From Roseobacter sp. GAI101 (lineage in GTDB: Bacteria; Pseudomonadota; Alphaproteobacteria; Rhodobacterales; Rhodobacteraceae): 43,800 nt of DNA. The stretch's first letter is position 1. Each line of letters starts with the position of its first letter. Below, in pieces: positions 25,405-33,595 of the stretch. The notes under the pieces were generated by a model. It saw nothing but the letters and a program-made list of their open reading frames with translations. It ran no database searches and had not been told where the DNA came from. The stretch covers positions 524,549 through 568,348 of the forward strand of contig NZ_DS999213.1 of the NCBI RefSeq assembly GCF_000156335.1. The letters run 5' to 3'. The translations under genes were made by a program, and so were the position numbers.

Positions 25405-27848
25405 TCCGTAAGTTCAGGGCCGTCCTGGCAGGGCTTTTCCTGGCGCTCATTCTGGCCGGGCCGCTGGCCGCCCAAGGCGAAACCAGCCCAACGATCGAGG
25501 TGTGGGAAAACGTCGCCACCCGTGCCGAGGCCGTGGTGGACGACGGGTCCGGCACGGATGACGTGTTGGAGAATCTGCGCAAGCGGATTGCTGATTTCCG
25601 GTCGGATTTTGATGCGGCGCGCGGTGTAAATGCCGAACGGATCGCAACGCTGCGTGAACAGATTGCCGCACTTTCCCCGCCCCCCGAGGGCGAAAATGCC
25701 GAACCCGAAGCGCCCGAGGTTGCACAGACCCGCGCTGACCTGAACCAGCAGTTGAACGCCTTGCTCGCTCCGGTTCAGATCGCCGAACGGGATTATTTGC
25801 GCGCGGACGGGCTGATCCGCGAAATCGATCAGATCATCCGCGACCGGCAGACCGAAAAGCTGCTGACCACCACACCGTCGCCCCTGAACCCCGTTCACTG
25901 GGCTCCGGCGCTGCGCGAGGTAAAGCAATCCTATGCGGCCATCTGGGTGGACGGGGGCGAGGACAGCAAAGAGCAGCAGTTTGACAAGCTGCGCGCCAAC
26001 CTGCCGCTGGTCGCTTTCTCAACGGTCCTGGGTCTGCTTTTGCTGTTTCGGGGACGCCGCTGGGCCGTGATGATCGTGAATAGCCTGCGTCGGCATCAGG
26101 CCCGCGGACTGGGCATCTGGCGCTTTGTCGTATCGCTTTTGCGAATTCTTTTGCCACTGGGCGGTGTGTTGCTGCTGGTCATTGCTGCCGGCAGAACGGG
26201 CTATCTGGGGGTGCGCAGCACCGAAGTCATCAGCTTGCTCCCGATCATCGGAATTCTGACTCTTGGCTTTCGCTGGGTGTCAGAGCGGGTTTTCGCCCGC
26301 GAGGATGAAGAAGCCCTGTTGCTGTTGTCGGATGACCAACGGCGCAAGGCGCGTTTCTACGTCAGCGGCATCACCATCGTGATGATCGTGTCGATCGTGA
26401 CCTCGAAAGTTCTTGAATTCGATACGCCCACGGCGGCCACCCGTGCCGTGGTCGGGTTTCCATTTGCGGTTCTGATCAGCTTTGCACTGTTTCGCATCGG
26501 GCAGATTTTGCACAGCTACACGGATGAGCAGGAAGACGATGCTGACGCCGACTTGCCGACGCGCAGTTCCACCCATGCGCGGTTCGTGCGCAGCCTTGGG
26601 CTTGGAGCGATGGCGGTGGCGCTTATCAGCCCGTTGCTGTTCGCCTTCGGCTATCAGGACCTTGCCGATGCAATTCTGGGCCCGTATGTGACCACTCTTG
26701 TCATCCTGGGCCTTGTCATGGCGCTTCAGCGGTTTTCGGCGGATGTGTACGGTGCGATCACGGGGCAGGGCATCGCGGCGCGCGATGCGCTGTTGCCGGT
26801 GTTCTTCGGACTGATCCTGCTGGCGCTGGCGATGCCCGTCCTGGCATTGATCTGGGGCGCGCGCGTTGCGGACCTGACCGAACTTTGGACGGCATTCGCA
26901 CGTGGCTTTGCCGTTGGCGATACCCGGATTTCGCCCACCAACCTGCTGACTTTCGCGATTATCTTCGCGGTGGGCTATATTCTCACTCGCCTGTTGCAAG
27001 GCACGCTGCGCAGCAATGTCCTGCCCAAAACCAAGATCGACATCGGCGGGCAGAATGCCTTGCTGTCGGGGCTGGGATATGTCGGCATTTTCCTTGCCGC
27101 GCTGGCAGCGATTACCGGGGCAGGGATCGACCTCAGCTCGCTTGCGATTGTCGCGGGGGCGCTGTCGGTCGGTATCGGTTTCGGTCTGCAAAATATCGTA
27201 AGCAACTTTGTCTCGGGCATCATCTTGTTGATTGAACGCCCCATTTCCGAAGGCGACTGGATCGAGGTTGGCGGCAAATCCGGCTATGTGCGCGACATCT
27301 CGGTCCGCTCGACCCGGATCGAGACTTTCGACCGCACCGACGTGATTGTGCCCAACGCCGATCTGGTCAGCGGGACCGTCACAAACTTTACCCGCGGCAA
27401 TACCGTCGGGCGCGTGCTGGTGCCGGTCGGCGTCGCCTATGGCACAGATACAGATAAGGTCGATGCCATCCTGCGCGAGATTGTAGAAGCCCAGCCCATG
27501 GTGTTGGCCAATCCCGCGCCGAATGTGTTGTTCCTGAATTTCGGGGCCGATGCGCTTGAATTCGAAATCCGCGCGTTCTTGCGGGATGTGAACTGGATGA
27601 TGAACGTCAAAAGCGACATCAACCATGCCATCGCCAAGCGTTTCGCCAAGGAAAACATCGAAGTGCCATTCGCCCAGCGCGATATCTGGCTGCGCAATCC
27701 CGAAGTGTTGCGGCCGAATTTCCAGCAAACGCCGCCCAACACCCAGACGGCGCAGCCAAAAGATACCCTGACCGTAGAAACAAAGGACAACCTGACGCCG
27801 GAGCATACGGATGGTCAGGCCGCAGATAATCCGGACACGACTGCATGA
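25401..27848 (+). CDS. MscS/MscK-type mechanosensitive ion channel (DUF3772)
   Basis: 815 residues from the ATG at 25401, which overlaps the cysK stop. A signal peptide (MIRKFRAVLAGLFLALILAGPLAAQG) is followed by a periplasmic coiled-coil region (about 30-190, the DUF3772 area). About ten membrane helices follow, then the MscS core: the pore helix region SSLAIVAGALSVGIGFGLQNIVSNFVSGIILLIERPISEGDWIEVGG, the beta domain and a C-terminal disordered tail rich in Thr/Pro/Gln. It opens under membrane tension to release solutes during osmotic downshock. It overlaps alaX at its 3' end (ATGA). Why it is coupled to the tellurite locus is not known. Confidence 0.92.
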   Translation: MIRKFRAVLAGLFLALILAGPLAAQGETSPTIEVWENVATRAEAVVDDGSGTDDVLENLRKRIADFRSDFDAARGVNAERIATLREQIAALSPPPEGENAEPEAPEVAQTRADLNQQLNALLAPVQIAERDYLRADGLIREIDQIIRDRQTEKLLTTTPSPLNPVHWAPALREVKQSYAAIWVDGGEDSKEQQFDKLRANLPLVAFSTVLGLLLLFRGRRWAVMIVNSLRRHQARGLGIWRFVVSLLRILLPLGGVLLLVIAAGRTGYLGVRSTEVISLLPIIGILTLGFRWVSERVFAREDEEALLLLSDDQRRKARFYVSGITIVMIVSIVTSKVLEFDTPTAATRAVVGFPFAVLISFALFRIGQILHSYTDEQEDDADADLPTRSSTHARFVRSLGLGAMAVALISPLLFAFGYQDLADAILGPYVTTLVILGLVMALQRFSADVYGAITGQGIAARDALLPVFFGLILLALAMPVLALIWGARVADLTELWTAFARGFAVGDTRISPTNLLTFAIIFAVGYILTRLLQGTLRSNVLPKTKIDIGGQNALLSGLGYVGIFLAALAAITGAGIDLSSLAIVAGALSVGIGFGLQNIVSNFVSGIILLIERPISEGDWIEVGGKSGYVRDISVRSTRIETFDRTDVIVPNADLVSGTVTNFTRGNTVGRVLVPVGVAYGTDTDKVDAILREIVEAQPMVLANPAPNVLFLNFGADALEFEIRAFLRDVNWMMNVKSDINHAIAKRFAKENIEVPFAQRDIWLRNPEVLRPNFQQTPPNTQTAQPKDTLTVETKDNLTPEHTDGQAADNPDTTA

Positions 27849-28564
27849 CCCGCCAGCTTTACCTTGTAGATGCCTACCACCGCGACGCGCCCGGACGGGT
27901 CACAGCCATCACCGAAGAAGGTGGAATCGTGCTGGACAGCACAATTTTCTATCCCACGGGTGGCGGGCAACCGGGCGACAGCGGCTGGCTGATCTGGGAT
28001 GGCCAGCGCATGCCGATTGCCACGACGGTAAAGGGGCAGGGCGACGCGATCGTGCTGGTGCCTGCCGAACCGTTGCCGCTGCCGGGGATCGGCACCCACG
28101 TCACGCAAACCCTCGATTGGGACCGCCGTCACCGGCATATGCGGGTACATACGATGCTGCATCTTCTTTCGGTCGTGGTGCCGTTCGGGGTAACGGGGGG
28201 GCAGATATCGGCCCGGCAAGGCCGGCTTGATTTCGACATGCCCGAAGCGCCCGACGACCGGGAAGGCATAGAGACCGCATTGAATAATTTCGTGATGGCC
28301 GATTTGCGGGTCAGCGACCGCTGGATCACGCAGGCCGAACTTGATGCCGCGCCTGAGTTGGTCAAGACCATGGCCGTCAAGCCCCCCAAGTCGGCTGAAC
28401 GCGTGCGTCTGGTGCAGATCGGCGACCAGTCCAGCTGGATCGACCTGCAACCCTGCGGGGGTACCCACATCGCGCGGACCGGTGAAATCGGTGCCTTACG
28501 CCTTGGCAAGATTGAGAAAAAGGGCCGCAACAACCGTCGAATCTACGTCCATCTCGACAGCTAG
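27845..28564 (+). CDS. AlaX-type alanyl-tRNA editing protein
   Basis: 239 residues. It resembles the editing domain of alanyl-tRNA synthetase: STIFYPTGGGQPGDSGWL at the start, the zinc ligands HTMLH in RHMRVHTMLHLL and CGGTH in LQPCGGTHIARTGEIG, and a C-terminal KIEKKGRNNRRIYVHL. These freestanding deacylases remove serine or glycine wrongly attached to tRNA-Ala. It starts inside the end of the channel gene (ATGA overlap) and closes the co-directional run. The tRNA-Ser gene lies 70 bases beyond. Confidence 0.9.
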   Translation: MTRQLYLVDAYHRDAPGRVTAITEEGGIVLDSTIFYPTGGGQPGDSGWLIWDGQRMPIATTVKGQGDAIVLVPAEPLPLPGIGTHVTQTLDWDRRHRHMRVHTMLHLLSVVVPFGVTGGQISARQGRLDFDMPEAPDDREGIETALNNFVMADLRVSDRWITQAELDAAPELVKTMAVKPPKSAERVRLVQIGDQSSWIDLQPCGGTHIARTGEIGALRLGKIEKKGRNNRRIYVHLDS

Positions 28565-28634
28565 ACGCCTTGTTGAAATTGTGGCGTTTTACCCCTTGCA
28601 CCCGGACCGCCGCTCACGCTAAACACCCGCTTAC

Positions 28635-28724
28635 GGACAGGTGGCCGAGTGGTCGAAGGCGCACGCCTGGAAAGTGTGTAGGCGGGAGACCGTCTCCAGG
28701 GTTCGAATCCCTGTCTGTCCGCCA
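28635..28724 (+). tRNA. tRNA-Ser (anticodon GGA)
   Basis: A 90-base tRNA with encoded CCA. The acceptor stem GGACAGG pairs with TCTGTCC. The D arm is present and the anticodon stem CACGC/GTGTG holds the loop CTGGAAA with anticodon GGA (28669-28671). A long variable arm (GGCGGGAGACCGTCTCC region) is typical of serine tRNAs, and the T arm is CAGGG-TTCGAAT-CCCTG. It reads UCC/UCU serine codons. An integrase gene begins 146 bases downstream, so its 3' end is the likely attachment site of the adjoining island. Confidence 0.97.
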
Positions 28725-28869
28725 TGACCATTTTTCAAGAAAACTTGAAACCTCATATTTTACGCGTACTTACCCCTTCAAAGGGTGTTTTGCGTGCGGT
28801 ATGGGCCAATCGAACACCCCGAAATTGCTACACAATCTGCTACACGGCAGATCCGTCGCGGGGTGTGTT

Positions 28870-30144
28870 ATGTCTGTGATCAAACGAGGAAATCAGTGGT
28901 GCCTGCGCCGCCGCGTGCCTGTGGAGTTTCAGCAGGTCGAATCCCGCTCCGAGGTCTGGATCAGTCTGAAAACGGATTCTCGGCGGCTTGCGTGTGAGAA
29001 AGCACCCGCAGTTTGGAACGAACAGGTTGCGGCGTGGAAAGCGCGGTTGTCTGGACATGACGACGATGCGGTAAAGCACTTCGAGGCCGTTCAGGATTTG
29101 GCAGCGGCCAAGGGCGTGCGCTACATGCCGCTGGATCAGGTGGTGCAGCTGCCGATCAACACGCTGCTGGAGCGGATTGAAACGATTGCCAATCGTGACC
29201 AGAGGCCGGACCTAGTGGAGGCAGCAGCCGTTCTGGGGGCAAAGCAGCCTCCGGCGTTGACTGTCACGCAGGCGCTGGAGACTTATTGGACGCTGGCTAA
29301 AGACAAGACCTTTGGCAAGAGCGAGGATCAGAAGCGGCGGTGGGAGAACCCGCGCAAGAAGGCTGTCCGGAATTTTGTGAGCGTCGTGGGCGATAAGCCG
29401 ATGAACCACATCACTGCCGATGATATGCTGGAGTTTCGGGGCTATTGGCAGGAGCGGATCGAGATCGGTGGTCTTACCGCAAACAGCGCGAACAAGGATT
29501 TGATCCACCTCGGCGACATTCTAAAGACCGTGAACAGCATGAAGCGGCTGGGGTTTGTTCTGCCGCTGGATGGCCTCGCGTTCAAAGAGGGTGAGAAATC
29601 TGAGCGTCCACCGTTCAGTGATGACTGGATCCGAACAAAGCTCTTGGCTCCGAACGCCCTGATGGGGTTGGATCCGGAGGCGCGGGCCATCTTCCTCGGT
29701 ATGGTCAATACGGGGTATCGTCCCTCAGAGGCGGCTTGCGCGGCACCGGATCAGTTCTGTTTGGATGCAGACATTCCGCATCTCATTATCAGATCGCGGC
29801 CGGGGCGGGCGATTAAGAATAAGAACTCGAAGCGTGTGATTCCGCTGGTCGGGGTCAGCCTTGAGGTCATGCGCGCTTTCCCGAATGGCTTTCCGACCTT
29901 CCGTGACAATGATGCAGGCCTGTCCTCCACAGTGAACAAATACCTGCGTGCCAACGGCCTCATGGAGAGCGACGACCATGTCGTATACTCGTTGCGCCAT
30001 AGTTTTGAGGATCGTCTGTTGCGGGCTGGTGTGGATGACCGTGTGCGCCGCGATTTGATGGGCCACAGCCTGAATCGCGAGCGCTACGGTCAGGGCGGTG
30101 GATTGGCATTCAAAGCCGAGATGGTTCAGCGCATCGCGTTTTGA
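28870..30144 (+). CDS. Tyrosine-type site-specific integrase
   Basis: 424 residues from ATG 28870 (MSVIKRGNQWCLRRRVPVEF); the frame is open back through the tRNA gene, but that is chance. An N-terminal KRGNQWCLRRRVP segment resembles the DUF6538 arm found in such integrases. The catalytic domain carries NTGYRPSEAACA with Arg near 284, VYSLRHSFEDRLL with Arg-376, MGHSLNRERYGQGG with the conserved His, and the nucleophile Tyr near 406. The first His of the usual HxxR box is Tyr here (YSLR), a tolerated variation. It sits directly after tRNA-Ser, the classical place for an integrase that recombines at the tRNA 3' end. Confidence 0.93.
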   Translation: MSVIKRGNQWCLRRRVPVEFQQVESRSEVWISLKTDSRRLACEKAPAVWNEQVAAWKARLSGHDDDAVKHFEAVQDLAAAKGVRYMPLDQVVQLPINTLLERIETIANRDQRPDLVEAAAVLGAKQPPALTVTQALETYWTLAKDKTFGKSEDQKRRWENPRKKAVRNFVSVVGDKPMNHITADDMLEFRGYWQERIEIGGLTANSANKDLIHLGDILKTVNSMKRLGFVLPLDGLAFKEGEKSERPPFSDDWIRTKLLAPNALMGLDPEARAIFLGMVNTGYRPSEAACAAPDQFCLDADIPHLIIRSRPGRAIKNKNSKRVIPLVGVSLEVMRAFPNGFPTFRDNDAGLSSTVNKYLRANGLMESDDHVVYSLRHSFEDRLLRAGVDDRVRRDLMGHSLNRERYGQGGGLAFKAEMVQRIAF

Positions 30145-30374
30145 TGCTCGGCAGGAAGAAACTGACGAGCACGCTCAATAACGTCGTTCCGTGATCTGAT
30201 GTCCGCCAGTTCCTGTTCCAGCCGTTCGAAAACCGGAATGTAAACGGCATCCTCCACAACAAGCAGCGCCACGGTCTCCAAAGCTTTGACGATCCTCGCC
30301 TCCAACACATCAGCAGCAGGAGGCGCGGAAGCGTGTCTTGCTGTCTGGGGGATATGAGGCGAGGCGTGCTGCAA
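30126..30374 (-). CDS. Small island protein, twin of the protein at 40224-40499
   Basis: About 82 residues, convergent with and overlapping the integrase end by 19 bases. The predicted start is TTG at 30374, with GGAG upstream; no ATG is available in frame, so the N-terminus is uncertain. The C-terminal half, VLEARIVKALETVALLVVEDAVYIPVFERLEQELADIRSRNDVIERARQ, is helical. It matches the protein encoded at 40224-40499 (LIPIFERLEDELERL...DAISRAR) at the core P-(I/V)-FERLE-(D/Q)-EL. I recognise no named family. Conservation of the pair and a shared GGAGACC leader argue that both are genuine genes. Confidence 0.65.
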   Translation of the reverse strand: MQHASPHIPQTARHASAPPAADVLEARIVKALETVALLVVEDAVYIPVFERLEQELADIRSRNDVIERARQFLPAEHQNAMR

Positions 30375-30550
30375 GCAATAGGTCTCCGGCCGCGCAAACG
30401 CGGTACAAAAGGCGAGGATGGGTGAAGGCCGACAAGGCCCGTGGGGTGCCTATTTATAGCACAGGGACGCCGTTCCGATCTCGGGCAAACTTGGGCACGC
30501 ATGTCGATAATTGTGGAAAACATATCAGGTCAGATCAGCTGAAAACGGTT

Positions 30551-30631
30551 CCAAGGTGCCCTTGGTTCAGGGTTTCCAAAGGGAGCAACGCGTCCCTTGG
30601 TGGGGTTTCGAAAGGGGCAACGCTCCTTCAC
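30551..30631 (+). repeat. Tandem hairpin repeats upstream of the relaxase gene
   Basis: Three consecutive stem-loops: CCAAGG/CCTTGG (30551-30565), CCAAAGGGA/TCCCTTGG (30576-30600) and a weaker AAGG/CCTT pair (about 30609-30631). The last two also align as direct repeats beginning GGTTTC(C/G)AAAGGG and sharing CAACGC. They lie just left of the candidate oriT and may form part of it. Confidence 0.55.
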
Positions 30632-30636
30632 CGGAT

Positions 30637-30658
30637 CGGGATAACGCAAGTTATGCCG
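30637..30658 (+). other. Candidate origin of transfer (oriT) inverted repeat
   Basis: CGG-ATAAC and GTTAT-CCG arms, each with one unpaired G, close around GCAA. The repeat lies about 100 bases upstream of the relaxase start, the usual position and structure for a nick-site hairpin recognised by a relaxase. No nick site is proven, and I cannot match it to a specific known oriT. Confidence 0.5.
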
Positions 30659-30759
30659 AGTAGGTTGTGTGATCAGACTATCCTTCATTAAGTATATGAC
30701 AAACATACCTTATTCAGGAAAGGTTTTGAACTTTCATAAAGGGCACGGATGCTTGCCCG

Positions 30760-32094
30760 ATGACAAACACCAAACAAAACACCCCCGAAGATGCTGCCGC
30801 AGCCAACCCCAATGCCGTCTCCGTGCGCATTCAACCGAAGGCCATGGCCAAGGCGAAGTTCCAACGGCGTCACGACTTCCGGATTGGCAAGCAGCCTGCC
30901 TATGTCGACGAAGACCGTACCGAGCTGAACCGGCACCTGATGGAACTGCGGCCACTGCCGGACATCCAGCGCGAGAACGAGGCCTTGCGCAAGCGCGCAG
31001 GCCGGACCCGTAAGATTAAATCTAATGCTGCGGTTGTGACTGTTGGTATCGTGACATTCGGACAACGGGCCCAGGAGGTGTTCAATCGGTTGCCCGTAGA
31101 GATGCAGGATCGCGCGTTCCGGGAACTGGCTCAAGAGATTGCAGCGAAGTTAAAGACATCACTGGAAGCGCTGGTGGTGCATCTCGATGAAACGGCGATC
31201 CACGCGCATTTTACGATGCGCGCGTACAACGATGACGGAGAGCCCATCAGCAACGCCACCCGCCTTGGCGATATGTCGGCGCTGCAAGATCTGGCAGCGG
31301 AAGTGATGCAACGCTACGCGCCGGAGATCGAACGGGGCAAGAAGAAGCAAGCGCGGCTGGAAGCAGGTGCCAAGTATTCGGACACGTTCCATCGGACGGT
31401 GAAGCAGTTGCATCAGGACCTGCCGCGAGAGAAGGCGGCGCTGGAGGCAGAGATCGCGACCATGTCCCAAGAGATCAATGAACAGAAGGCATCAGTGGCG
31501 AAGACACAAAGACACCTGCAAACGTTGGAGGCGAAGGCGGTGTTGACGGAAAAAGAGATCAAAAGAAAAGAGACGTATAGCAAGCGGTTGGAAAAGAAGC
31601 AGGCAGCGATGGCTGCGGACATGGAGCAGCTGGAGGCGCGACGTGTCGCGTTGGAAGCGGCAATGGCGCAGAAGGCAGAGGCCATTGAGGTTGTGCAACA
31701 GGCCGTAAGGACGGAACGGCAAGAGGTGCAAGCGCAGATGAATGCGGTGCGTGCCGCCAAAGAAACCTATGAGCGGGGCGCAAAAGCAATCGAGGCCGTT
31801 CTGACCGAAGCAGAGAACGAAACGCTCGTTTATGATCCGGACACGGGCAAGACGACGATGCAAGACCCCACGCCATTGAAGGGCACGCCTCAGAAGCTGC
31901 GAGCACAGATTGTGAAGCTCGCCAAACGTATCGCCTTCGTGGAAAGCAATCTGTTCGCGCGGATCTTCCGCTTGGACGAACAGATCAGTCGGATCAGAGC
32001 GTTTCTGACGCGCAACGACCTCCCGCCTGAGGTGAAGAACGAGGCGCAGGAGATCATAGACGATCCCGCAGGAGAAGAGCCAGGTCTGGGGTAA
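30760..32094 (+). CDS. MobV-type relaxase (Mob_Pre family mobilization protein)
   Basis: 444 residues. The catalytic signature is VVHLDETAIHAHFTMRAYNDDG (near 140-160), the HxDExxxHxH metal-binding motif of Mob_Pre relaxases. An N-terminal VSVRIQPKAMAKAKFQRRHDFR segment precedes it. From about 210 to 350 there is a long Ala/Glu/Lys-rich coiled coil, followed by a basic C-terminus. Such proteins nick oriT and pilot DNA in trans with a helper conjugation system. No transfer apparatus is present here, so the island would be mobilizable, not self-transmissible. The candidate oriT lies just upstream. Confidence 0.85.
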   Translation: MTNTKQNTPEDAAAANPNAVSVRIQPKAMAKAKFQRRHDFRIGKQPAYVDEDRTELNRHLMELRPLPDIQRENEALRKRAGRTRKIKSNAAVVTVGIVTFGQRAQEVFNRLPVEMQDRAFRELAQEIAAKLKTSLEALVVHLDETAIHAHFTMRAYNDDGEPISNATRLGDMSALQDLAAEVMQRYAPEIERGKKKQARLEAGAKYSDTFHRTVKQLHQDLPREKAALEAEIATMSQEINEQKASVAKTQRHLQTLEAKAVLTEKEIKRKETYSKRLEKKQAAMAADMEQLEARRVALEAAMAQKAEAIEVVQQAVRTERQEVQAQMNAVRAAKETYERGAKAIEAVLTEAENETLVYDPDTGKTTMQDPTPLKGTPQKLRAQIVKLAKRIAFVESNLFARIFRLDEQISRIRAFLTRNDLPPEVKNEAQEIIDDPAGEEPGLG

Positions 32095-32232
32095 GTGCCC
32101 CTCTGAAAACGAAATGGGCTTGAAACCGACCTCCAGAGCGCTGATAAAAGTGTCATGACATTGATACACACACCAAAGATTACCGCAGCGCCCAAGCTGT
32201 AAACCAGGCTGATCGGCCTGGCCGATCAACGT

Positions 32233-33528
32233 GTGTCCCTACCAAACATTCCCGGATCCGCTCTGCCGATGATGCCGCGAAAGATGGCCCTCAATAGGCA
32301 TGGACTGATGACACATTACCTCAAAGACTTCACCGAACTCCTCCCTAAACGACCCGACCTCGATGAGCTGAAAGCGGAGCTTCTGCAAACGGCAGAGGAC
32401 CAAGGCATGGCCGACTTCCTGTGGTCCAGAGCTGTCTCCAAAGAGATGGTCGAACAATGCGTCGAAGAAGAACTCACCAGCATTATGACGGCAAACGTGG
32501 CTTCTATCATCGAAGAGCGCGGTTTGATCGCTCCAGACCAGATCGACTTTCTGGGCTTTGTCCATGAAGACCCTGATGCCGCGTTTATCACGGCGGTCAG
32601 AGATGCCGTGCAGGTCAGCTTTGTCTACGATGCGGCCCAATACGCGTTCAAAGACCAAGTGCGCCAATATGAGCGGGCGCAAAAGAAGAACGGCCAGCGT
32701 GAGGACGTGCAGCAGCTAATCGAGAACCTCGCCACTTCGCACCCCGCCTTGGCAGGCCCACCGACGATGCATGCCCTCGATGAAATGATCGCAGCGCTCC
32801 ATGCCTCAGCGCCATGGATGTCCGACGTCTCAAAATGGGCTTATAAGGCGCTGCGGACACAATACAGCACTGGAGACACGTGGTTGAACCTACCGCCTGT
32901 GATTTTGATCGGCCCGCCCGGCTGCGGGAAGTCGACGTACGCGCGAAAGCTGGCGACTCTGTCCGGTGTGCCCATCCGAGCCCTTGACGCCGCCGCCTCA
33001 AACGCGAGCTTCAGCGTCGTGGGCTCTGACCCGGCTTGGAGCAAGGCTCAAGCAGGCATCCCGCTGCAAGAGATCGCAAAGACTGGGATCGCCAACCCTG
33101 TCATGATCGTTGATGAAATCGAGAAGGCAGGCACCATGACGGCCAGTGGAGGCTCGCGCGTCTCGCTGCCGGAGGCGCTACTCGGCCTGCTGGAGCCATC
33201 GTCGTCCACGGCATGGGAATGCCCCTACACTCGCCGCACTTACAACATGAGCCAGATCAGCTGGATCATGACTGCCAACGAAAGCGATGGCATCCCAGCA
33301 CCGCTCCTCGACCGCTGCCGCGTGTTCCACATCAGCTATCCTGGGCCAAAGGACCTCGCCGACCTGATTCGCACACAATCTGCAGGTCGGCTCTATGATG
33401 AAGTCATGGACTGCTTGATCGCGCGTGTTGAGACGGCGGTAGCAAACGGCCAACCGCCATCGCTGCGGCGCATCCGGCAGTTGATCGATGAAGCCGCTGC
33501 AATGGCTCAAGAACCCGTGCTGCATTGA
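32233..33528 (+). CDS. AAA+ ATPase of the genomic island
   Basis: 431 residues from the GTG at 32233 (an ATG at 32269 is an alternative). A helical N-terminal half of about 200 residues precedes a single AAA+ module: Walker A LIGPPGCGKSTYARKLA (about 226-234), Walker B VMIVDEIEKAG (about 291-301), sensor 1 ISWIMTANESDGIPAPLLDRC and an arginine-containing C-terminal lid. The ATPase core resembles Lon/Clp-like proteins, but no protease domain follows. It probably remodels protein or DNA complexes during island maintenance or transfer, an inference from its place after the relaxase. Confidence 0.8.
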   Translation: MSLPNIPGSALPMMPRKMALNRHGLMTHYLKDFTELLPKRPDLDELKAELLQTAEDQGMADFLWSRAVSKEMVEQCVEEELTSIMTANVASIIEERGLIAPDQIDFLGFVHEDPDAAFITAVRDAVQVSFVYDAAQYAFKDQVRQYERAQKKNGQREDVQQLIENLATSHPALAGPPTMHALDEMIAALHASAPWMSDVSKWAYKALRTQYSTGDTWLNLPPVILIGPPGCGKSTYARKLATLSGVPIRALDAAASNASFSVVGSDPAWSKAQAGIPLQEIAKTGIANPVMIVDEIEKAGTMTASGGSRVSLPEALLGLLEPSSSTAWECPYTRRTYNMSQISWIMTANESDGIPAPLLDRCRVFHISYPGPKDLADLIRTQSAGRLYDEVMDCLIARVETAVANGQPPSLRRIRQLIDEAAAMAQEPVLH

Positions 33529-33595
33529 TGCACATTGTCGGAGGTTATTTCGAAACATTCGTAGGCAAAATAGTCGTCGAGCGGAAGACGGCGAA

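Noticed and set aside
26280..27806. 508-codon minus-strand frame opposite the mechanosensitive channel
   Set aside because: The plus strand encodes clear MscS features and overlaps both neighbours correctly. The reverse frame has no such context.
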